25,942 bases of DNA, from the IMG/VR virus record IMGVR_UViG_3300015371_000151, positions 1 through 25,942 of that record; one strand, written 5' to 3'. The notes beneath the pieces are model-generated. The model was given only the letters and a program-made list of their open reading frames with translations. It was not told the origin of the DNA and ran no database searches. Position 1 is the stretch's first letter, and each line of letters opens with the position of its first letter. This document shows, piece by piece, positions 1-7,889 of the stretch. The position numbers and the translations under genes were made by a program. This stretch comes from a virus.

Positions 1-21
1 GGCTGCCTTCCAAGGATTTCA

Positions 22-63
22 AGAGAGAACCCCCCACCAATCTATAAAGTGGGGGGCCTCTCT
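22..63. terminator. Hairpin terminator at the end of the leftward operon
   Basis: The arms CCCCCCAC (30-37) and GTGGGGGG (49-56) pair perfectly around an 11-base loop. After a small internal loop the stem continues with AGAGAG against CTCTCT. The plus-strand side is followed by a T-rich tract (64-74). The minus-strand side has only TTCTCTCTT. The hairpin lies just after the last minus-strand gene, so it probably ends that operon, and it may also stop rightward transcripts. The outer arms resemble those of the hairpin at 15517-15575. Confidence 0.75.
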
Positions 64-81
64 ATATTTATTTTCCTTGAC

Positions 82-450
82 CTATAGCGGGTTAACCTGG
101 CCCGGTGCAATAGCGTCAAGTTCCTCAACCGACTGCTGTAATGCATCTGCGGCTGCCTGAGACTTATTAGCCTCGGCTTGTGCAGCATCTAAAGCGGCTG
201 CTAATGCAGCATTCTGCTCAGTGTCCTCAATTTCCTCGGCTACCACTAAGTCAGAATATGCTTGCTGTGCCGCTGCTAACTGCTCCTGTAGGGCAGTAGT
301 GTCAAGATTGGCGAGACGTTCCTTTAACTGATTTACGGCACGCTGTACCGCTTCGACCATTTCTTCGATTGTCGCCATTCTTTGCTCCATCCTGTCTAGT
401 TGGGCCTTAATGTCCTTAAGTAATTGTCTATCCTGTCCAAATAGCGGCAT
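82..450 (-). CDS. Coiled-coil protein at the end of the lysis cassette
   Basis: This 122-residue protein has no function that I recognise. Nearly all of it, from about residue 8 to 112, is predicted long helix with heptad-like spacing. The first part is charged (DIKAQLDRMEQRMATIEEMV) and the second part is rich in alanine and glutamine. No signal peptide or membrane segment is seen. I chose the ATG at 450 because a GGAGG sequence (457-461) stands six bases before it. An upstream in-frame TTG at 486 would start inside the amidase gene without a ribosome site. It follows the amidase by 14 bases and precedes the operon terminator. It could be a lysis accessory protein or a virion protein; the sequence does not decide. 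Confidence 0.75.
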   Translation of the reverse strand: MPLFGQDRQLLKDIKAQLDRMEQRMATIEEMVEAVQRAVNQLKERLANLDTTALQEQLAAAQQAYSDLVVAEEIEDTEQNAALAAALDAAQAEANKSQAAADALQQSVEELDAIAPGQVNPL

Positions 451-464
451 AAACCACCTCCATA

Positions 465-1208
465 TCATTGTATTCGTGTCACCCAAGTACGGGCATTTCT
501 TATGGCTTGGTCAGCAGCATCAAGACTTTCAAATGCTTTTTTCTTGGGATCAACAACAGGTGGTTTAGGATCAGGAGGCGGATCGGGGTGTGTGATAAGT
601 TTCCACTCTCCTGCCGGTAAAGCAAGGGCTTCCTTAACTCTACGACGTAATTGAGCCATATCAAAACTGGGATCAATCTTACGCCTTGTACCTTCTTTAT
701 GCCCAATAACAGACTTCTCGGACCACCCATGTACCCTACAGGCGGCCGTTACCCATTTAACTATTGCCTCTTGTTGCTTAAGAGGATAAGGGTCCTTACC
801 ATTACCTAGATTAACAATCTCTACTGCATGGACAGCAGAATTGAAATCAATATCGTCTGATAGATCAGGCTTGGCTGGGAGAGTACCTTTCTCAGTAGTC
901 ATAACAGCAAAGGTATGTGAATCTCCCATACCAAAGTTATTAGTTCTACCATAACCTACCATGACAACTAAGCCGTCTTTATGTAAAACACTTTCACATA
1001 ATGGCCCAGGTAAATCACTCCGTCCAGTCCAACAAGTTTGGTCAATTCTACTAGAATCATCAGCAGTATGGTGAACAGCCACGCCGTGACGATTAGGACG
1101 TTTTACGCTATTGCGATTGTGATTCTGCCAATTCTTCCTGAACTGTTTTACTGTAAGTCCTTCTGCTCGTAATGCTTTAACAAAAGCAGAAGCACTTACC
1201 TCGCTCAC
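465..1208 (-). CDS. Endolysin: N-acetylmuramoyl-L-alanine amidase (Amidase_2 type)
   Basis: This 247-residue enzyme should cut the bond between N-acetylmuramic acid and the stem peptide of peptidoglycan at the end of infection. The amidase fold spans about residues 38-192. Visible zinc and catalytic residues are H46/H47 in GVAVHHTAD, E130 in HAVEIVN, H170 in IGHKEGTRRKIDPS, and K177/D179 in the same stretch, matching the T7 lysozyme/PGRP family pattern. The PGPLC and GRTNNFGMG segments resemble those of actinophage amidases. Residues 203-223 form a proline- and lysine-rich linker, followed by a short helical tail that may bind the wall but matches no domain I know. The start is GTG at 1208, sharing GTGA with the stop of the holin gene. 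There is no signal peptide, so export depends on the holin. Confidence 0.95.
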   Translation of the reverse strand: MSEVSASAFVKALRAEGLTVKQFRKNWQNHNRNSVKRPNRHGVAVHHTADDSSRIDQTCWTGRSDLPGPLCESVLHKDGLVVMVGYGRTNNFGMGDSHTFAVMTTEKGTLPAKPDLSDDIDFNSAVHAVEIVNLGNGKDPYPLKQQEAIVKWVTAACRVHGWSEKSVIGHKEGTRRKIDPSFDMAQLRRRVKEALALPAGEWKLITHPDPPPDPKPPVVDPKKKAFESLDAADQAIRNARTWVTRIQ

Positions 1209-1426
1209 GCTTCCTCCAATTCTTGCTTAGTAGGTGGAGGAGGATAAGGACTCACTCTTGAACGAGATACAACCGCTGCGATAATAATGCCAGCAACAGT
1301 TGCATAGCCAGTGATATTGTCAACTGACCAGTCGTCTGAATCTAATCCATGCACTATATAGAGTGCAGCGATCAAGACAATATTGATCCAGATAATAGGA
1401 TTCTGTTTAAAACTAAGTTGATTCAT
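1205..1426 (-). CDS. Holin-like small membrane protein (73 aa)
   Basis: Two hydrophobic segments are visible, about residues 10-28 (PIIWINIVLIAALYIVHGL) and 38-56 (ITGYATVAGIIIAAVV), separated by an acidic turn (DSDDWSVD). A proline-rich charged tail (SPYPPPP, then KQELEEA) follows. This size, topology and position directly before the amidase match phage holins, which form membrane lesions that release the endolysin. The start ATG overlaps the stop of the preceding 57-residue gene as ATGA, and the stop overlaps the amidase GTG. The call rests on topology and place rather than on a family motif. This protein and its neighbour could divide the roles of holin and antiholin. Confidence 0.75.
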   Translation of the reverse strand: MNQLSFKQNPIIWINIVLIAALYIVHGLDSDDWSVDNITGYATVAGIIIAAVVSRSRVSPYPPPPTKQELEEA

Positions 1427-1596
1427 TCGTCGTGATCCTTACCATTGGCATAGAGAATAAATAATACTAACCCACCTACTGTAATAAGGACGGCTGGGAT
1501 TAGTCCTTTTAGTCCATCAGGAGTAATCCTGACTAAAACTGCTGCTGTTCCTGTTGTAATACAGACAGTTGAAATCAGGGTTATCCCCCGTCGCAT
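1423..1596 (-). CDS. Small two-helix membrane protein, second holin or antiholin candidate (57 aa)
   Basis: This short frame begins MRRGITLIS and ends NGKDHDE. It has two hydrophobic segments, about residues 4-22 and 31-50 (GLIPAVLITVGGLVLFILYA), joined by a short loop containing PDGLK. Positive charges (MRR) lie at the N-terminus and acidic residues at the C-terminus. The ATG shares TAATG with the stop of the transglycosylase gene and the TGA shares ATGA with the next gene, so it fills the space between them exactly. This tight fit and the membrane pattern argue that it is real. It is likely to act with the 73-residue membrane protein in lysis timing; which is the holin cannot be told from sequence. 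Confidence 0.75.
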   Translation of the reverse strand: MRRGITLISTVCITTGTAAVLVRITPDGLKGLIPAVLITVGGLVLFILYANGKDHDE

Positions 1597-2204
1597 TACC
1601 TTCCCTTCATCCTTCTCCTGATAGATCGCGCATACGCATTACTGCTAGGATACCCAGCACCCCCACTTACATTACGTCCAACAGAACCCGGCCCACCATA
1701 CCAAGCCTGTGCTGCACCACTAGCACCGTACTTGTTGTAATACTCACGTAACTTAAACAATGCCACAGCATCCTGTAGTTTCTTGTTACGCATAAATTGT
1801 TGTGGGCTAATATTGTAGCCTAGTGCCTCTTTATCCCAACCTCCTGATCCTGCAATATTGGCAGGCATAATTTGGTACTTACCCATAGCACCGGAACTAG
1901 CGTTTCGAGCGCCGTAATTCCCTCCCGATTCTTGTTGAGCAATAGAACGAACAAAGGCTTGGAACCCACTAGAACCTTCGGCTGCCCTTAGCGAAGTATT
2001 TCCATAATTAGTTGGTCCCCCACCTTTACCACTAGTACCTGGGCCAGAACCGGGAATACCTCCAGCCGACATAGCATTCTGAGCGGGACCTAATGTCATC
2101 ATCATTTCTTGCAATGCATCATTCTGTAATTCAGTACGTCGCTTACTGCGCTGACGTTGTGCTGCTAAGTCAGCGAGAGTTTCTGCAAAAGTATCGTCTA
2201 TCAT
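1596..2204 (-). CDS. Lytic transglycosylase (SLT-like), probably virion-associated
   Basis: The catalytic domain covers about residues 80-197 of 202. It has the lysozyme-like signature of the SLT family: E92 in IAQQESGGNYG is the expected catalytic acid, followed by GAMGKYQIMP (105-114), then AQAWYGGPG (166-173) and YARSI near the end. The enzyme should cleave the glycan strand of peptidoglycan. The N-terminal 40 residues are a charged helix, and residues 47-66 are a Gly/Ser/Pro linker, with no signal peptide. It sits between the M15 peptidase and the holin genes, one base after the peptidase stop (TAA then ATG). Its place beside the internal virion proteins suggests wall entry during ejection, though a lysis role is possible. 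Confidence 0.87.
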   Translation of the reverse strand: MIDDTFAETLADLAAQRQRSKRRTELQNDALQEMMMTLGPAQNAMSAGGIPGSGPGTSGKGGGPTNYGNTSLRAAEGSSGFQAFVRSIAQQESGGNYGARNASSGAMGKYQIMPANIAGSGGWDKEALGYNISPQQFMRNKKLQDAVALFKLREYYNKYGASGAAQAWYGGPGSVGRNVSGGAGYPSSNAYARSIRRRMKGR

Positions 2205-2801
2205 TTAGTATCCCGTGGTACTAAAGTGCATTGGGTCCTTACGACTATGCCACGTACCGCCCCACACTAATCCAAGATTTGCTGCAACCCTAGCAATATT
2301 CTTTGGCATGTTGGTATGCAAAGAACTACCCATAGGATTCTGTGTAGAGTTAATATCAATAGCCCTACCGTAAGCGTGCTCGCTAAGGCGACTAAGACCA
2401 CGCGCATTACGATAACTATAAGAGCCGATATCATTAATCTTGTATCCACTACTGTTCAGATAATTCAGCAATCTTCGGAACTTATTGGTAGTTGATCCTG
2501 CCTCAGTAGTTAAAGAATGTCCATGCCATTTCCACGTTGCTAGCGGCGGAATAGCACCGCTACTAGGAGCACCACTACCAGTATTAGGAGCACCCATATA
2601 ACCGGAGACACCGCTACCTCCTGTTGATCCCCCGTTGCCTGCTACGGGCTGGTTTTGTTCTTGATTTAACAAGTCAAGGTAAGCACCTAAATTACCAACA
2701 GATTTACGAGTCCGTGCTTGTGTAGCATACTTATTTTGCTGCACGCCTTTAAGCACCGTGTCATAAATCGACGGTGCTGTTCGGCCCATTGTTGGTTGCA
2801 T
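2205..2801 (-). CDS. M15 family zinc peptidase (peptidoglycan endopeptidase or carboxypeptidase)
   Basis: The C-terminal half, about residues 85-198, has the M15 peptidase pattern. H142 and D149 lie in SEHAYGRAIDIN and H192 in DPMHFS, the expected zinc ligands, with D189 as candidate catalytic base, as in the Ply500-like members of the family. It should cut the peptide stem of peptidoglycan. The N-terminal 50 residues look helical, followed by a Gly/Ser-rich linker (54-84). This resembles the layout of the neighbouring transglycosylase. The gene overlaps the 1161-residue internal protein as TAATG and is followed at once by the transglycosylase. It is probably carried in the virion for entry, since the dedicated endolysin lies further on. 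Confidence 0.93.
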   Translation of the reverse strand: MQPTMGRTAPSIYDTVLKGVQQNKYATQARTRKSVGNLGAYLDLLNQEQNQPVAGNGGSTGGSGVSGYMGAPNTGSGAPSSGAIPPLATWKWHGHSLTTEAGSTTNKFRRLLNYLNSSGYKINDIGSYSYRNARGLSRLSEHAYGRAIDINSTQNPMGSSLHTNMPKNIARVAANLGLVWGGTWHSRKDPMHFSTTGY

Positions 2802-5800
2802 TATTGATTACCCTGCTGCTGTTTCCACAGTCGAATTAAAGTCAACCAACCTTCATTAGTCTTGGGAACATCCAGCCCTTGTTTCTTAAGTAAAGCACCT
2901 AATTCTGACTTAATCTCTCGTACCTTAGTGCGGCTTACGTCTCGTTGCCTGAATAATTCTCCACGCTGCATTGATGGAGATACTTCCTGACCATACAAGC
3001 CAGCCAGTTGAGAAATAAATCCACCAATGTTTTTCTTATCTTCTCCCCCACTAAAAGCCCTCGTACCTTGTCGTGCATAAGGTAATTGATTGAGGAAGTA
3101 ATCAGAGTAACCCTTAATCTTACTTTCTCCTGGCTGAATTAACGGTACATTTTGTCCAGCCTTAGAAGAAAGGAAAGCGTTCTTGTTCTCTTTAAGTTCG
3201 TATGGGTCCTTGATTACAGGAGTCAACATACTAGTAGCAACGTCCAATATCCCGGAAGGTTTACCTAATGTGGGGGCTACAACAGAGTTTACAATGTCAC
3301 CAAAGGGACTAGGAACTTGGAACATAGCAGGATTATCTTTAGTATCCCAAGGTAATGCATTGGCTAGGTTAGCACTAGGAGAATATCCAGCCTGAATCAT
3401 CCAGTCAGGAACTAATCCTTGCATATTAGGCAGAGGTTCCCCATAAGGGTCCTGCCCCATCATTGTACTCAATGCTTGCTGAGCCTTAGTAGGAACAATC
3501 ACCTTTCCAGGCTGAGTAAGCATTAATTCCATCATCAAAGGCAGAGCTTTACGAGTCCACTTGTAGAAGGGGAACAGGTTGCTCATCCATTGCTTTTCAA
3601 ACTTAGTGAAGTCAGTATAATCGAAGTGCATCTTACGAATATCAGCAGCGGCATCTGCCATTACTTCATCAAGAGTTCCAAAACCCTTTTTGTTGCGCTT
3701 AACTAACTCAATGAAGTGAGCAACACGGAAATAGTCTTCCCGCACTTCGGATGCTTCTACTACCTTTGACCGTAATTGCCTACCCGTTGCTGCAACACCA
3801 ATAGGCTGCTCGGATAATGTTCCATACTCTGATAGAGCATAGTTCTGTCGAATGCCATACTTATTTATACCAGCATAAATTTCGGCGTCAGTAATAGCCG
3901 CACCCTTAGTACCATTAGGCCGCTTTACTGGCTTCCTAGTGTGAAAAAGAACCCTTTGATTAGGTCGCTTGAATGCGTTCTCTAGGATATCTCCTTCCTG
4001 TAATAATAATGGAGTGTCTCCACCAAATTTCTCTAATTGCTTGTGTAGAACTCTAGCAGATTGCTCATAAGATCGTATTGATACATTATCCATCATGTTG
4101 ATGAATGTGTCACCCATAGCGTTACGAATATGGAAGCCAGGGTTAACAACAGTGAAAAGGAACTTGATGGGATAGTTGATACGTGATAAAGTCTTTGTAA
4201 ACCCATTCCAAGAACGTTCACTTTCCATTACCTTGAGAATTTTTTCTAAGCCAGAAGCAATCTGTGGATCAAACAACATACCATCTAATAGACCGTGAGT
4301 AGCCTTAGTATGAATTTCTCTATAGCCTTGCTCACGTAACTTGTTGAAAAGTTTTTCTCCACCCTTTAATGTACCTGTCCCTGCGGTACGAACACCGAAA
4401 GTTTCTCCTGCTGATGCAAACATGGCTCGCTTAGAAGCGGCTCTTTCAAAAGCCTGCTCTGCTAACCATAAAGCGTTAGGTCCTGTAACTCCCTTTTCTT
4501 CCCAGGATTTAATAGAAGAACGAATCCAGTTATTCTGATCAGCCTTAAATTGACCCTTGAATCCAGGAGGTAACATATCACTAAGTTCAGCAGCAGAATA
4601 TTCCGGGTCTCCTGTAGCAATACCACTAACCTTATTCTCTAATGCTCCTAAACGGTTGTGGTAATATTGTGCAGCATCAACTTCCTTCCCACCAACATTA
4701 ACTATTACTCCAGAATTCTTCCCTCTACCTAATGCAACACTTGCAATCATATCCTGATCGTCTTTACTTACTCCACGAAATACCTGTCGTAATTCATGCC
4801 CTAGCATATGGGCACGCTGAAAGCCAGCCCCAAGAGTAGAAAGCCTAATACTATGCAATGCAGGATCAACACCTGCTGATGCTTGAAAAACATCTTGGAA
4901 AACTCTAAGACCTTTTTGTACTGGCTCGGGCCTAATAATTGAACGAGTAAATGCAGTCGCTATAGGGGCCGGGACAACAGTAAGTTTCTTACCCCTAGCA
5001 CCCGCTAATCCAAATCCAACACCCTTTTGTATCTGAGTATTGACTACATCTTCATAATTCTTCAATGCTGTTTCTAGCCAAGCATCAGATTCCTTTTGTG
5101 CTAACTCCCTAGCAGTAGCATTAATATCAGCCATAACTCTACGTTGAGAGGCAGCCGACTTGTCCAGAGAGGACGTAATTCTCGCAGACCATTCGGGGCT
5201 GTCAAGCATTTCTGTTTTAATTTCCTTGTACCTACGAGCCTTAACAGCCCCATGCAATTTATCTAGAGGCTCGAAGATTTGTGCTTTCTCACCTAATGCT
5301 GTACTTTGCTTAACCTTACCCTTAGCATAACGTCCACCACTAAGTAACTCTCCCGTTAAGTCATCTACCTTACCGGCTTGCCGTAAATGTTCTAAGGCTT
5401 TAGCACTCAGTCCAGCAGCCTTACCAGCCTTAGGAACAAGTCCTACACCAGTATATGACAGAGGGTCTAATCCAACATCAGCACCAAATCCAGCAGTAGC
5501 GCTCCAGAAGTTTCCTGTAGATTCTGCTAGTCCCTTAGTAAAGGGAGAATCTCCACCTACCTTATTAATACCACTTTCGATAGCCTCATCAAGACCAGTA
5601 CGAGCAATCATACTACCAAAGGTATCTTTTTCTTTACCCATAAATCCACGGCCAGCACCCTTACCACCAGCCTCTAAAATATTAGCAATACTAGCAGGAT
5701 CAGAAAAGTCAGCCTTTTTAGTAGCCCCTGCTATACCCTTAGCAAGTCCAGTAGTAGCATAAAGAGGCCGATACAGTTTATCCATAAGCCAAGGAAGTAC

Positions 5801-6286
5801 GCCACCCCCACCTTTCTTTGCCTGCCCTACAGGAGAACCTTTGGCTGTGGCAATTAATCGGTTATTCTTGTTTAACTCCGCAGCCATTTCCTTAGTGCCA
5901 GGACCTAATCCTTTAGCACTAGTACCAAAAGTACCTCCGTATCCTGCTTCCCTCATTCTACGTTGAGCATCAGCAAAAGCAGGAGTACCCTTAGTATATA
6001 AGCCGCCTCCCTCTGATTCGTCACCAGTAATATAAACATCTTGTGAGTTAGCCCTAGCACCACTTAACATTTCCCCGCGAGAAATAAGTGAACGACTATT
6101 TAACTGCTTTAGTCGGCGGGCTTTATCTGCGGCTGACGGCTCAATCCATTCAACAGTGACAGGGGCTCGCAAAGGCATATCCACGAACCATTTTTGGTAT
6201 GCGTCAGCTAAAGCGGGATTGCGAAAATGAGGCGCGGGCATACTAACCCCGCCACCGATGTTAATACGGTTCCTCTTTTTAGCCAT
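2801..6286 (-). CDS. Very large internal virion (DNA ejection) protein, 1161 aa
   Basis: This is the longest gene of the window. Residues 1-350 are basic and rich in Gly, Ala and Lys; the middle (370-640) is helical, with a conserved-looking part around 475-520 (LGAGFQRAHMLGHELRQVF). Residues 704-735 hold a hydrophobic stretch with NPGFHIRNAMGDTF, and residues 887-930 hold FDYTDFTKFEKQW followed by NLFPFYKWTRKALP. I have seen NPxFHxRN and FPFYxWxRK patterns in large internal or minor head proteins of podoviruses. No enzyme motif is seen inside it; the wall enzymes are encoded separately just downstream. It probably leaves the capsid with the DNA and helps build a channel. It is coupled by TAATG to both neighbours. 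The internal-protein role is an inference from size, place and composition. Confidence 0.8.
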   Translation of the reverse strand: MAKKRNRINIGGGVSMPAPHFRNPALADAYQKWFVDMPLRAPVTVEWIEPSAADKARRLKQLNSRSLISRGEMLSGARANSQDVYITGDESEGGGLYTKGTPAFADAQRRMREAGYGGTFGTSAKGLGPGTKEMAAELNKNNRLIATAKGSPVGQAKKGGGGVLPWLMDKLYRPLYATTGLAKGIAGATKKADFSDPASIANILEAGGKGAGRGFMGKEKDTFGSMIARTGLDEAIESGINKVGGDSPFTKGLAESTGNFWSATAGFGADVGLDPLSYTGVGLVPKAGKAAGLSAKALEHLRQAGKVDDLTGELLSGGRYAKGKVKQSTALGEKAQIFEPLDKLHGAVKARRYKEIKTEMLDSPEWSARITSSLDKSAASQRRVMADINATARELAQKESDAWLETALKNYEDVVNTQIQKGVGFGLAGARGKKLTVVPAPIATAFTRSIIRPEPVQKGLRVFQDVFQASAGVDPALHSIRLSTLGAGFQRAHMLGHELRQVFRGVSKDDQDMIASVALGRGKNSGVIVNVGGKEVDAAQYYHNRLGALENKVSGIATGDPEYSAAELSDMLPPGFKGQFKADQNNWIRSSIKSWEEKGVTGPNALWLAEQAFERAASKRAMFASAGETFGVRTAGTGTLKGGEKLFNKLREQGYREIHTKATHGLLDGMLFDPQIASGLEKILKVMESERSWNGFTKTLSRINYPIKFLFTVVNPGFHIRNAMGDTFINMMDNVSIRSYEQSARVLHKQLEKFGGDTPLLLQEGDILENAFKRPNQRVLFHTRKPVKRPNGTKGAAITDAEIYAGINKYGIRQNYALSEYGTLSEQPIGVAATGRQLRSKVVEASEVREDYFRVAHFIELVKRNKKGFGTLDEVMADAAADIRKMHFDYTDFTKFEKQWMSNLFPFYKWTRKALPLMMELMLTQPGKVIVPTKAQQALSTMMGQDPYGEPLPNMQGLVPDWMIQAGYSPSANLANALPWDTKDNPAMFQVPSPFGDIVNSVVAPTLGKPSGILDVATSMLTPVIKDPYELKENKNAFLSSKAGQNVPLIQPGESKIKGYSDYFLNQLPYARQGTRAFSGGEDKKNIGGFISQLAGLYGQEVSPSMQRGELFRQRDVSRTKVREIKSELGALLKKQGLDVPKTNEGWLTLIRLWKQQQGNQ

Positions 6287-7173
6287 TAAGGTAGCCGCCG
6301 CTTTTTCTTCACAACCCGAGGCTTATTGCTCTCCACAATATTACGTCGAGCATTAGCCATAGCGTCTAATGCCTGAGCCGATTGATAGTCTAAGTCACCC
6401 CCGAGTCGTTGTCTGGCAATAGCGTTCATAAATCTCTGTTGCTGACGGTCAGCATTTTCAGCCCTAGCGGCATCCTTAAGTTGTTCCATCAAGGTGTAAA
6501 CCTTGGCACGACGACCAGCCTGAATACCACCAATCTCGCTGTTAATGTCTGAACGTCGTTCTAATCCCGAAGCCCTACCTTCTCCGGCCAATAAACCCAT
6601 CATCTGATTAAATGAGCCAGTATTGGCGGCACTTGCGGCTCTAGCGTTTTCTCCACCCGATTGTACTAATGAAGCCATACGCGCACGGTCGGATTCATTT
6701 CCTGCATTGAAGTCGCCTTGAATACCTAAACGATCCGTCTCACTTTGAGTTTCTTGTTGCCCCTTACCGTATTCGCTATTAACAGAATTAAGTAGGTTAG
6801 CATAACGATTAGCAATGGCAGTATCAGATGCAGCACCAGTTTGTCGAATACTTGTAGCCGCAGCCCTATTACTCGCACCTAGATCAGCGTAAGACTTTCT
6901 GATAACTCCACGTTCATTACGGAGTTCTCTAAGTGCTGGCTCAATTTCTGCCTGAACAGTGAAGCCAGCACGTCGAGCCTGAGCGTTCTTAGTAGCGAAT
7001 CCCTTACGAATACGGCCTTCATCATTACGCCGAGTACGTGCGTATCTCTTTAAGGTGGCCGTATCGCCAGGAGCACCAAACCACTCCATATTAAGATTAC
7101 GGAGTTTATTGAACTCTTTACGCTGAACGCCAGTAAGTTTCTTAGGCTTAGGCTTACGTCGCTTGTTTGCCAT
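6286..7173 (-). CDS. Basic helical internal virion protein candidate (295 aa)
   Basis: I do not recognise a family. The protein is strongly basic at both ends (KRRKPKPKKL near the start, KPRVVKKKRRLP at the end) and otherwise long helix rich in Ala, Arg, Gln and Asn. A glycine-poor middle with many alanines (about 100-260) fits a coiled or bundled helical protein. It has no membrane segment, cysteines or enzyme motif. It lies second-last in a run of three basic genes before the 1161-residue protein and is coupled to both neighbours by TAATG overlaps. By analogy with podoviral ejection proteins, which come as sets of two or three in this position, I infer an internal or ejection protein that binds DNA in the capsid. 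Confidence 0.7.
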   Translation of the reverse strand: MANKRRKPKPKKLTGVQRKEFNKLRNLNMEWFGAPGDTATLKRYARTRRNDEGRIRKGFATKNAQARRAGFTVQAEIEPALRELRNERGVIRKSYADLGASNRAAATSIRQTGAASDTAIANRYANLLNSVNSEYGKGQQETQSETDRLGIQGDFNAGNESDRARMASLVQSGGENARAASAANTGSFNQMMGLLAGEGRASGLERRSDINSEIGGIQAGRRAKVYTLMEQLKDAARAENADRQQQRFMNAIARQRLGGDLDYQSAQALDAMANARRNIVESNKPRVVKKKRRLP

Positions 7174-7586
7174 TATGAATGCTTCCTTCTACGACGTCGT
7201 AAGTCTAATTGAGCGGCTGTCTGAGCCTTACGTAATTCAGCCAAATTGTATTGATAGTTTTGCTTTAAGTTACCCTGAGAAGAATCTAAGCCAGCCAAAC
7301 TACTATCTCTAACGGCAGCAAGTGAAGCTAATTGTCCAGCAAATGCCTTACCAGTATCGGCTCTCTGTTGCCCATATCCTGATGAGAAAGCCATACCTCG
7401 CCCGGCAGCAGAGTTTAATACCCGACGGTATGCATTAGGCTTTTCCGCCTCTACTTCACCAGCCTTAGAAGCATAATCAGTATTGAGACTATTACGTTCG
7501 CCAAGCATACGATTAATCGCTTGCTGATACTGCATAGTCAATCTACGTCGTTGACTAGCAAATTGATCCAAATAAGGCAGAGCCAT
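7173..7586 (-). CDS. Basic helical protein, internal virion set (137 aa)
   Basis: The family is unknown. The sequence is mainly helical, with many Gln, Ala, Leu and Arg, and ends in a compact basic tail, LRRRRRKHS. A glycine-containing turn near the middle (SAAGRGMAFSSGYGQQ, about residues 59-74) separates two helical halves. No membrane segment or catalytic motif is visible. It shares the amphipathic composition and basic C-terminus of the following 295-residue protein, and it may be a smaller ejection protein or a minor capsid component. TAATG overlaps couple it to the genes on both sides. Confidence 0.65.
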   Translation of the reverse strand: MALPYLDQFASQRRRLTMQYQQAINRMLGERNSLNTDYASKAGEVEAEKPNAYRRVLNSAAGRGMAFSSGYGQQRADTGKAFAGQLASLAAVRDSSLAGLDSSQGNLKQNYQYNLAELRKAQTAAQLDLRRRRRKHS

Positions 7587-7849
7587 TATCGCCCCTTCGG
7601 AATAATCTGCCCTGTTAATGTAACATCTAGTCCAGCCATATTCATAGCCTGAACTGGGCCAGTACCACTAACAGGATTACGCTTCTTTTTCTTATCTAAT
7701 ACACGAAGAATCGCTTGCGCTTTTCCCGAACGTCGCTGATTTCTTTGCTCACGCTGAACATAACCAGTTGGACTACGCATAGTGCCAGACTGAGCATTAG
7801 GCATACCCATATTGTATATCTTTTTGCCCGCAGCATAGTCGTTCTGCAT
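7586..7849 (-). CDS. Small basic protein of unknown function (87 aa)
   Basis: This protein of 87 residues is rich in Arg, Lys, Gln and Asn, with a basic cluster RVLDKKKKRNP near residues 49-59, and has no recognised domain. The C-terminal third is more hydrophobic (MNMAGLDVTLTGQIIP). The best ribosome site, GGAGG, lies 12 bases before the ATG, which is longer than usual, and no nearer in-frame start codon exists. The preceding adaptor gene ends 40 bases upstream. It leads the run of basic genes that ends with the 1161-residue protein and couples to the next by TAATG. A role in the head interior or as a connector is possible but not shown. Confidence 0.6.
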   Translation of the reverse strand: MQNDYAAGKKIYNMGMPNAQSGTMRSPTGYVQREQRNQRRSGKAQAILRVLDKKKKRNPVSGTGPVQAMNMAGLDVTLTGQIIPKGR

Positions 7850-7889
7850 AACTAAACTCTACCTCCGAGGCCCTTTACTAACAAGGCAA

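Noticed and set aside
451-486. Upstream TTG start for the coiled-coil gene
   Set aside because: It lies within the end of the amidase gene and has no ribosome site, while the ATG at 450 has GGAGG at the right distance.
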